A stretch of DNA of 6,908 bases from Pyrinomonadaceae bacterium (GTDB lineage Bacteria > Acidobacteriota > Blastocatellia > Pyrinomonadales > Pyrinomonadaceae), in assembly GCA_013812565.1 (NCBI GenBank), contig JACCTF010000228.1, positions 1 through 6,908 of the forward strand. The letters run 5' to 3'. Below the pieces are notes generated by a model. That model was not told the origin of the DNA. It saw only the letters and a program-made list of their open reading frames with translations, and did not search any database. Positions within the stretch are counted from its first letter, which is position 1. Each line of letters opens with the position of its first letter. Of this stretch, positions 1 to 5,657 are shown piece after piece. Position numbers and translations under genes: made by a program.

Positions 1-2
1 AC

Positions 3-53
3 GGTGATCACCACATCAAACCAAAGCACTGGAAGATCAATCGTAAACAGTAA
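3..53 (+). other. Possible 3' tail of an upstream gene, ending in tandem stops
   Basis: One frame is open from the window edge and reads GDHHIKPKHWKINRKQ before two consecutive stops, TAA at 51-53 and TAA at 54-56. The basic, aromatic-containing peptide and the tight packing of every later gene make it plausible that this is the C-terminus of another operon member. Sixteen codons are too few to recognise a family, and the frame could be open by chance. The rest of 1-67 is more AT-rich than the genes. I see no convincing sigma-70 promoter pair in it and no good Shine-Dalgarno sequence before the ATG at 68. Confidence 0.25.
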
Positions 54-67
54 TAAATCGGACGCAT

Positions 68-955
68 ATGACAAACAATGTAGCTACCGTAAGCGAAGTT
101 GAACCCCGCCCCAGCACTCCTGGCCGCACCGGCGCGGCACCTTACCTGCGTATCGAACCATCTAAGGGTTGGGTCGCGCTCAAAGTCAGGGAGTTATGGG
201 AATATCGGGAGTTGCTTTATTTCCTCGTCTGGCGCGACGTCAAAGTGCGCTATAAGCAGACCGTGCTTGGTGCGACGTGGGCTATCATTCAGCCGTTCTT
301 CACGATGCTGGTTTTCAGTTTGTTCTTTGGACGGCTAGCCAAAATGCCTTCCGATGGTATCCCTTACCCGATCTTTAGTTATGCCGGTCTGGTGCCGTGG
401 ATGTTCTTTGCTCATGGGCTAAGCCAAACCTCGAATAGCATAGTGGGCAGCGCCGGGCTGATTACAAAGGTGTACTTTCCACGCCTCGCCATCCCCCTCG
501 CCACGGTGCTTTCCGGGGTGGTGGACTTTCTGCTTGCCTTCAGCGTGCTGTTGTTGATGATGCTGTACTACGGCGTTGTGCCGACGATAAACATGCTCTG
601 GCTGCCGGTGTTCCTGCTGCTGGCACTCGTCACCTCGCTGGGCGTTGGACTGTGGCTCTCGGCGCTTAACGTGGAGTACCGTGACGTGCGCTACATGGTG
701 CCGTTTATCACTCAGTTCTGGATGTTCGCCACGCCGATCGTCTACCCCAGCAGCCTACTCTCCGAGCCTTGGCGCACACTCTACGGAGTGAACCCGATGG
801 TCGGAGTGGTCGAAGGCTTCCGCTGGGCCCTGCTGGGTACGAACACCGCGCCGGGACCGATGATCGCTGTTTCTACGCTGGTGGCGTTGGTTGTTCTGGT
901 CGGCGGCGCTTACTACTTCCGGCGTATGGAAAAGAAGTTCGCAGATAAGGTGTAA
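68..955 (+). CDS. wzm: ABC-2 type polysaccharide export permease (Wzm/TagG-like)
   Basis: This is the membrane subunit of an ABC exporter that moves an undecaprenyl-linked polysaccharide (O-antigen, capsule or teichoic-acid type) across the inner membrane. It has 295 residues, within the usual size for the family. Residues 1-45 are a polar cytosolic N-terminus. They are followed by the family hallmark RDVKVRYKQTVLGATW (56-71), which leads into the first membrane segment (about 67-89). Further hydrophobic segments lie at about 100-118, 142-168 (possibly with a re-entrant part), 174-200, 211-229 and 266-283. The conserved LNVEYRDVRY (200-209) and YGVNPM (239-244) are also present. The protein ends in a short basic tail, RRMEKKFADKV. 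The partner ATPase is the last gene of the window (5658), not the adjacent gene, which is unusual. ATG at 68 is used because residues upstream of the RDVKVRY block are typical of the family, but the ribosome binding site is weak. Membrane segments were judged by eye. The family call is firm; the exact cargo is inferred. Confidence 0.93.
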   Translation: MTNNVATVSEVEPRPSTPGRTGAAPYLRIEPSKGWVALKVRELWEYRELLYFLVWRDVKVRYKQTVLGATWAIIQPFFTMLVFSLFFGRLAKMPSDGIPYPIFSYAGLVPWMFFAHGLSQTSNSIVGSAGLITKVYFPRLAIPLATVLSGVVDFLLAFSVLLLMMLYYGVVPTINMLWLPVFLLLALVTSLGVGLWLSALNVEYRDVRYMVPFITQFWMFATPIVYPSSLLSEPWRTLYGVNPMVGVVEGFRWALLGTNTAPGPMIAVSTLVALVVLVGGAYYFRRMEKKFADKV

Positions 956-962
956 GGGGTGG
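954..962 (+). promoter_or_regulatory. Ribosome binding site that sets the neuB-like start
   Basis: AAGGGGTGG overlaps the stop codon of the permease gene. Its AAGGGG core (954-959) sits 5 bases before ATG 965, a normal Shine-Dalgarno spacing. The in-frame GTG at 959 lies inside this element and would have no usable ribosome binding site, so ATG 965 is preferred. Confidence 0.65.
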
Positions 963-964
963 CG

Positions 965-2032
965 ATGAGTTTTCGAAAGCTTCTCGGTTCCTCCATGAAA
1001 GGCAAGAAGAATCAAGAAACCGGCGGGTGCTTGATCATCGGGGAAGTTGCCCAAGCTCACGACGGTAGTCTCGGTATGGCACACGCCTTCATTGATGCCA
1101 TCGCAAGCGCCGGGGCCGATGCGATCAAATTTCAAACGCACATCGCCGCCGCCGAAAGCACGCCGAGCGAACCCTGGCGGGTGAAATTCAGTCCGCAGGA
1201 CTCGACGCGCTACGATTACTGGAAACGAATGGAATTTACTGAGGAACAGTGGCGCGGCCTTAAAGAGCATGCCGACGAACGTGGTTTGCTCTTTCTCAGT
1301 TCGCCGTTCTCGACGGAAGCCGTGGAACTTCTAAAGCGCGTTGGAGTAGCCGCCTGGAAGATAGCTTCCGGTGAGTTGAACAACACCGTGATGTTTCAGC
1401 AAATGGCCGCCACAAAACTTCCTGTTCTTCTATCTACGGGTATGAGCCCGCTTCATGAAATCGACGAAGCGGTCGCGCTGGTGCGGTCTTTCAATTTACC
1501 GTCAGCCGTCTTGCAATGCACCACGGCTTACCCCTGCCCGCCGGAGAAGATCGGCCTCAACCTGATACCCTTCTTCCGCGAGCGCTACGCCTGCGCCATC
1601 GGCTTATCAGATCACTCGGGCACAATCTATGCGGGCCTTGCCGCCGCGACTATCGGTATCGAAGTGCTGGAAATACATGTCACCATGAGCCGCGAGATGT
1701 TCGGCCCCGACGTGCCGGCGTCGATCACTACAAGCGAGTTGGGCCAACTGGTGGAAGGCATCCGCTTTATCGAACGGATGCGGTCGAATCCGGTAGACAA
1801 GAATGCCTTGGCGGAAGAGGCCGCACCGTTGCGGGGGATGTTCACCAAAAGCATTGTGGCGCGAAGGAATCTGCCGGTCGGCACCCTCTTGCGAGAGGAA
1901 CATTTGACAGTTAAGAAACCGGGCTCAGGGATTCCAGCGGCCCGTCTGCCGGAGGTGCTCGGAACTCGATTGCGGCGCACCGTTGAGGTTGACGAACTGT
2001 TGCGCGAGGCAGACTTGGAGCGTGTGAACTGA
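965..2032 (+). CDS. neuB: NeuB-family nonulosonic acid (sialic acid-like) synthase with SAF domain
   Basis: The family condenses phosphoenolpyruvate with an N-acyl hexosamine (ManNAc for NeuB, a 2,4-diacetamido sugar for LegI or PseI) to form a nine-carbon acid in the cytosol. From ATG 965 the protein has 355 residues, the usual length. A TIM-barrel synthase domain covers about 20-275: GEVAQAHDGS (26-35), KFQTH (55-59), KIASGE (132-137), STGMS (157-161), CTTAYP (185-190), LSDHSG (214-219) and EIHVT (236-240). E27, K55, Q57 and the histidines of SDHS and EIHVT match the PEP- and metal-binding positions known from meningococcal NeuB. A linker leads to an antifreeze-like SAF domain at about 293-352 (SIVARRNLPVGTLL, then KKPGSGIP). 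The usual HNGD reads HDGS and the usual EKHFT reads EIHVT, so this is a divergent subfamily. The stop overlaps the next start by one base (TGATG). The fold and reaction class are clear; the exact sugar is not. Confidence 0.9.
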   Translation: MSFRKLLGSSMKGKKNQETGGCLIIGEVAQAHDGSLGMAHAFIDAIASAGADAIKFQTHIAAAESTPSEPWRVKFSPQDSTRYDYWKRMEFTEEQWRGLKEHADERGLLFLSSPFSTEAVELLKRVGVAAWKIASGELNNTVMFQQMAATKLPVLLSTGMSPLHEIDEAVALVRSFNLPSAVLQCTTAYPCPPEKIGLNLIPFFRERYACAIGLSDHSGTIYAGLAAATIGIEVLEIHVTMSREMFGPDVPASITTSELGQLVEGIRFIERMRSNPVDKNALAEEAAPLRGMFTKSIVARRNLPVGTLLREEHLTVKKPGSGIPAARLPEVLGTRLRRTVEVDELLREADLERVN

Positions 2033-3186
2033 TGCGGCGTAAGGTGTGTGTGGTGGTAACGGCGCGGCCCAGCTACAGCCGCATCAAGGCGGCGCTCAAG
2101 GCGATTCAAGCTCACCCTGATCTGGAGCTGCAACTGGTGGTGGCGGCGTCGGCGTTGCTCGAACGCTATGGCAGCGCCGTGCGTTACATCGAAGATGACG
2201 GGTTCGAGATCGCCGCGCGGGTCTACATGGTGCTTGAAGGCGAGAACCTGGCGTCGATGGCTAAAACCACCGGGCTGGGGGTGCTGGAACTGGCAACCGT
2301 GTTCGATAACCTAAAGCCGGATGTGGTTGTCACCGTCGCTGATCGTTACGAGACGTTGGCAACCGCGGTTGCCGCTTCTTATATGAACATCCCGGTCGCT
2401 CATGTGCAGGGCGGCGAAGTGACCGGCTCTATTGATGAGAAAGTGCGCCACGCCGTAACCAAGCTTGCGGACCTGCATTTTGTTTGCACAGAAAAAGCCG
2501 CCGAGCGGGTGGTGCGCATGGGCGAAGACCCGGACACGGTATTCGTCACCGGCTGCCCCTCGATTGACCTGGCCTCCGAAATCTTGCCGGATCCGACGCT
2601 TACCTTCGATCCGTCTAAGAAGTATGGCGGGGTCGGGGCGGATGTAGATTTATCGGGCACCTACCTGGTGGTCATGCAGCATCCCGTCACCACCGAGAAC
2701 GTACAGGCGCGAAAACACGTTCTCGAAACATTGTACGCGGTGCGTGACTCGGGGCTGCCGACTCTCTGGTTCTGGCCCAACGTGGACGCCGGATCGGACG
2801 GCACGTCGGGCGGCATACGCACGTTTCGTGAAATCGAGAACCCCGAAAACATCCGGTTCTTTAAGAACATGGCGCCCGTTGATTTCCTACGTTTGATTTA
2901 TAACAGCCGTTGCTTAGTAGGTAACTCCAGTGTGGGTATCAGGGAGTGCGCCTTTCTCGGAGTGCCGGCGGTCAACATCGGGTCGCGCCAATCCGGGCGC
3001 GACCGCGGGCAAAATGTGATCGACGTCGGATATGACCGAAACGAGATTGGCGAAGCGATACAACGTCAGGTAGGAACCGGTCGTCACGCAGCAGATATGG
3101 TTTACGGACACGGCCATGCGGGACACCAAATTGCGCAACTTTTGGCGGAAGCGCCGTTGCGGGTAGAGAAGCGGCTGACTTACTGA
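2032..3186 (+). CDS. neuC: Hydrolysing UDP-N-acetylglucosamine 2-epimerase (NeuC-like)
   Basis: NeuC-type enzymes invert C2 of UDP-GlcNAc and release UDP, giving free ManNAc for the synthase encoded just upstream. The LegG relatives do the same on a 2,4-diacetamido UDP-sugar. The 384 residues form the two Rossmann-like domains of the GT-B-like epimerase fold. The N-terminal domain carries TARPSYSRIK (10-19), ADRYET (103-108), HVQGGEVTGSIDEKVRHA (124-141) and TKLADLHF (143-150). The C-terminal domain carries MQHPVTTE (215-222), GNSSVGIRE (297-305) and NIGSRQSGRDRGQNV (315-329), which form the UDP-binding side. The double-histidine and GGE..DE..RH blocks are intact, so the enzyme is probably active. 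Where relatives usually read GDRxE, this one has ADRYE. The ATG overlaps the upstream stop by one base, and GGAG (2017-2020) lies 11 bases before it, which points to translational coupling. The order neuB-neuC-neuA supports a complete activated-sugar module. Confidence 0.9.
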   Translation: MRRKVCVVVTARPSYSRIKAALKAIQAHPDLELQLVVAASALLERYGSAVRYIEDDGFEIAARVYMVLEGENLASMAKTTGLGVLELATVFDNLKPDVVVTVADRYETLATAVAASYMNIPVAHVQGGEVTGSIDEKVRHAVTKLADLHFVCTEKAAERVVRMGEDPDTVFVTGCPSIDLASEILPDPTLTFDPSKKYGGVGADVDLSGTYLVVMQHPVTTENVQARKHVLETLYAVRDSGLPTLWFWPNVDAGSDGTSGGIRTFREIENPENIRFFKNMAPVDFLRLIYNSRCLVGNSSVGIRECAFLGVPAVNIGSRQSGRDRGQNVIDVGYDRNEIGEAIQRQVGTGRHAADMVYGHGHAGHQIAQLLAEAPLRVEKRLTY

Positions 3187-3188
3187 AC

Positions 3189-3914
3189 ATGTCTCACAGG
3201 CGTTTAGAGAAGGCCTCGCGCGTACTCGGAGTGATCCCGGCCCGCGGGGGATCGAAGGGAGTACCCCGCAAAAACATTCGTTCGCTGTGCGGCAAACCTC
3301 TTCTCCAGTACACGGCGGAAGCCGCGCTCGCAGCGCGTGGTTTATCGCAGGTGATCTTGAGCACGGAAGATGAGCAGATCGCCGCCGTGGGTCTGACTTG
3401 CGGATTGGAAGTACCTTTCTTGCGGCCGGCGGAACTCGCCCGTGACGACACCCCGATGCTGCCGGTGGTCCAGCATGCGGTGAGCTGGATGGAGAACAAA
3501 AGCGAACGCTTCGATGCGGTGTGCTTGCTTCAGCCCACCAATCCGTTGCGCCGGGCCGAGGACATCGACGCTTGCATCGAACTGCTGAACGAGCATGACC
3601 TCGACGCGGTGGTGGCAATTCTTCCGGTTCCGTCGGAATACAACCCTCATTGGGTGTTTTGGAAAGGTGGAAACGGATTGCTCAGTTTGAGCACCGGCGA
3701 AGAGACGCCCGTCACGCGGCGGCAGGATTTGCCGCCAGCTTTTCACCGCGAAGGCTCCGTGTACGTCACCAGAAGGCATGTCTTAATGGAAGAAAACAGC
3801 TTGTACGGCAAACGCCTCGCCGGATACCAATTAAATTCGGAACGATCCGTGAACATCGACACACCCGAAGATTGGGAGAAAGCTGAACGGCTCCTTCGGG
3901 CGGGGGTGGTTTGA
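3189..3914 (+). CDS. neuA: CMP-N-acylneuraminate cytidylyltransferase (NeuA-like)
   Basis: The family transfers CMP from CTP to a nonulosonic acid, giving the activated donor for a glycosyltransferase. The 241 residues match short, single-domain NeuA, LegF and PseF enzymes; there is no C-terminal esterase domain as in E. coli NeuA. The CTP-binding loop is IPARGGSKGVPRKNI (16-30). It is followed by STEDEQIA (58-65), LQPTNPLR (114-121), TRRQDLPPAFHREGSVYV (176-193) and NIDTPEDWEKAE (222-233). The last motif normally reads DIDTPEDL, and its two aspartates bind the catalytic metal in meningococcal NeuA. Here the first is N222 and only D224 remains. The start at ATG 3189 leaves about 15 residues before the loop, and its ribosome binding site is weak (purines at 3161-3174 are rather far). 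Later in-frame starts would cut the first beta strand. It lies 2 bases after neuC. The class is secure; the sugar specificity is not. Confidence 0.91.
   Translation: MSHRRLEKASRVLGVIPARGGSKGVPRKNIRSLCGKPLLQYTAEAALAARGLSQVILSTEDEQIAAVGLTCGLEVPFLRPAELARDDTPMLPVVQHAVSWMENKSERFDAVCLLQPTNPLRRAEDIDACIELLNEHDLDAVVAILPVPSEYNPHWVFWKGGNGLLSLSTGEETPVTRRQDLPPAFHREGSVYVTRRHVLMEENSLYGKRLAGYQLNSERSVNIDTPEDWEKAERLLRAGVV
3902..3909 (+). promoter_or_regulatory. Ribosome binding site that sets the asnB-like start
   Basis: GGGGGTGG lies within the last codons of the neuA-like gene and ends 7 bases before ATG 3917. This spacing suits ATG 3917 and not the in-frame TTG at 3911, which would begin one base after it. 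The enzyme family needs Met-Cys at the N-terminus, which agrees. Confidence 0.6.
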
Positions 3915-3916
3915 AG

Positions 3917-5653
3917 ATGTGCGGTATCGCCGGCATATTCGGTTCGAATTGGAATCTTTCGCAACTGGAAGCGATGGTCGCCCGTCAACATCATCGCGGC
4001 CCCGACGCACGGGGCCTTCATGTGGACGCAACCCGCAGAGCCGGACTGGGCCACAACCGCTTGAGCATCATCGATCTTTCGGAAGCCGGGCGGCAGCCGA
4101 TGGCCGGCCCCGAAGATCGCTTGTGGATCGTCTTCAACGGAGAGATCTACAACTACCCGGAGTTGCGCGCCGAGCTTGGCGATTACCCTTACCGTAGTAA
4201 AACAGATACAGAGGTTGTGCTGGCTGCTTACGAACGATGGGGCGAAGCATGCCTTGATCATTTCACGGGGATGTTCGCGTTCTTGATTTGGGATGAACGT
4301 GAAGGGCGTTTGTTTGCCGCCCGTGATCGCTTCGGCGTGAAGCCGCTCAACTACCACCAGCAACCGGACGGTACGCTGCTGGTCGCGAGCGAAATCAAAG
4401 CTTTGCATGCCGCCGGCGTGCCGGCCCGACCCGACTCGGTAGCCTGGTCAACCTATTTGACCTTCGGCGCTTCCGACCACTCGGAACGCACGTTTTGGGA
4501 AGGAATAGTATCGCTGCCCCCCGGACATACGCTCGTTTGGCAAAACGGAAAAACTATCATTTCCCGCTGGTATGACTTGGCCGAGCGGGTCGGCCCGGAG
4601 TTGGATAGAAGGTCATTGCCTACGGTCCAGGAAGAATACCTTGCTTTGTTGAACGATAGCGTGCGCCTGCGTTTTCGCTCGGATGTCCCCGTCGGCATCA
4701 ACTTAAGCGGCGGGTTGGATTCCTCCACCCTACTGGGCTTGGTGCAGAAAGCGCAGGGAGCGGAAAGCGACGTTAAGGCTTTCACCTTTGCGACCGGCGA
4801 CCCGCGCTATGATGAGTTGCCCTGGGTCGAGCAGATGTTAAGACGCACCCGACATCCTTCGGTCATCTGTCGCTTAGAGCCGGGAGATGTTCCGGAGTTA
4901 GCAGCCTCGGTGCAGGTTTACCAGGACGAGCCTTTCGGCGGATTGCCTACGCTCTGTTATGCAAAGCTGTTTGAAACGGCCCGGGCGGAAGGCGTGATAG
5001 TCTTGCTGGATGGGCAGGGAATGGATGAGCAGTGGGCCGGGTATGATTACTACCTGCCGGCGGCCGACGGCGCGGCGGCCGGAAGCTTAGTACAGGGCAC
5101 CAGGGAAAAGCCGGTTCGGGCAGATTGCTTGACGCCGGAATTTCGTGAGTTGGCCGAGCCATTTAAGTCGCCGCAGGTTTTTCCGGACGAGTTGCGTAAC
5201 TTGCAGTACCGTGACGTCCGGCATACTAAAATCCCCAGGGCGTTGCGCTTTAACGACCGTGTCTCGATGAGGGCATCGACCGAACTGCGTGAACCTTTCC
5301 TTGACCATCGTTTGTTCGAACTGGCCTTTCGCCAGCCGTTTGAGCGCAAAATCGTGAACGGCACGCGCAAAGTGTTGCTGCGCCGGACAACGCGGCAGTT
5401 GCTCCCGGATGGTGTGGTGGAGGCGCCCAAGCGCCCGCTGCAGACTCCCCAACGTGAGTGGTTGCGTGGCTCGCTCCGGCAATGGGCCGGTGATTGTATT
5501 GAGGATGCGTTGGCCGCTTACGGCGGGATGTGGCTGGATGCGAACGCCGTGCGGGAGACATGGCAAAGCTACTGCGGCGGAGCAGGCGACAACAGCTTCT
5601 ACGTTTGGCAGTGGGTTAACATGGGACTGATGGTTGAAAACGAGGTGACATAG
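3917..5653 (+). CDS. AsnB-like glutamine-dependent amidotransferase (asparagine synthase family)
   Basis: The enzyme couples glutamine hydrolysis to ATP-driven amidation of a carboxylate. From ATG 3917 it has 578 residues. The N-terminal class II glutaminase domain (about 1-210) begins MCGIAGIFG, where Cys2 becomes the N-terminal nucleophile. It continues with HHRGPDARG (25-33), HNRLSIIDLS (46-55), NGEIYN (74-79), SKTDTEV (94-100) and ARDRFGVKPL (135-144). The C-terminal ATP-pyrophosphatase domain has the loop SGGLDSS (264-270), DGQGMDEQWAGYDYY (365-379), the signature MRASTELREPFLDH (451-464) and PKRPLQTPQREWLRG (504-518). True asparagine synthetases read SGEGSDE where this one has DGQGMDE, and the glutamate there matters for catalysis in E. 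coli AsnB. Its place between sugar-acid genes and a glycan exporter suggests it amidates a uronic or nonulosonic acid, as proposed for asnB-like genes in other O-antigen loci. Asparagine synthesis remains possible. It starts 2 bases after neuA. Confidence 0.9.
   Translation: MCGIAGIFGSNWNLSQLEAMVARQHHRGPDARGLHVDATRRAGLGHNRLSIIDLSEAGRQPMAGPEDRLWIVFNGEIYNYPELRAELGDYPYRSKTDTEVVLAAYERWGEACLDHFTGMFAFLIWDEREGRLFAARDRFGVKPLNYHQQPDGTLLVASEIKALHAAGVPARPDSVAWSTYLTFGASDHSERTFWEGIVSLPPGHTLVWQNGKTIISRWYDLAERVGPELDRRSLPTVQEEYLALLNDSVRLRFRSDVPVGINLSGGLDSSTLLGLVQKAQGAESDVKAFTFATGDPRYDELPWVEQMLRRTRHPSVICRLEPGDVPELAASVQVYQDEPFGGLPTLCYAKLFETARAEGVIVLLDGQGMDEQWAGYDYYLPAADGAAAGSLVQGTREKPVRADCLTPEFRELAEPFKSPQVFPDELRNLQYRDVRHTKIPRALRFNDRVSMRASTELREPFLDHRLFELAFRQPFERKIVNGTRKVLLRRTTRQLLPDGVVEAPKRPLQTPQREWLRGSLRQWAGDCIEDALAAYGGMWLDANAVRETWQSYCGGAGDNSFYVWQWVNMGLMVENEVT
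5642..5647 (+). promoter_or_regulatory. Ribosome binding site of the wzt-like gene
   Basis: GAGGTG lies in the last codons of the asnB-like gene, 10 bases before ATG 5658. This is at the long end of normal spacing. The two genes are only 4 bases apart, so coupling is likely. Confidence 0.5.
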
Positions 5654-5657
5654 ATTT

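Noticed and set aside
3..12. Perfect 10-base palindrome GGTGATCACC at the window start
   Set aside because: It is an isolated short palindrome at the window edge without a second copy or promoter nearby. It could be an operator half of something upstream but cannot be supported.
755..1270. Reverse-strand frame over the wzm-neuB junction
   Set aside because: It covers conserved coding sequence on the other strand and shows no domain; treated as a shadow.
2914..3618. Long reverse-strand open frame (234 codons)
   Set aside because: It lies antisense across the neuC-neuA junction, both of which show full family motifs. Its translation is rich in Arg, Pro and Ser and shows no motif, as expected of a GC-rich shadow.
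3911..3914. Four-base overlap between the neuA-like and asnB-like genes
   Set aside because: It exists only if TTG 3911 is taken as the start, which conflicts with the required N-terminal cysteine. The real spacing is a 2-base gap.
3743..4408. Reverse-strand open frame (221 codons) and a second at 5087-5680
   Set aside because: Both are antisense to conserved neuA and asnB-like coding sequence and have no recognisable domain or ribosome binding site.
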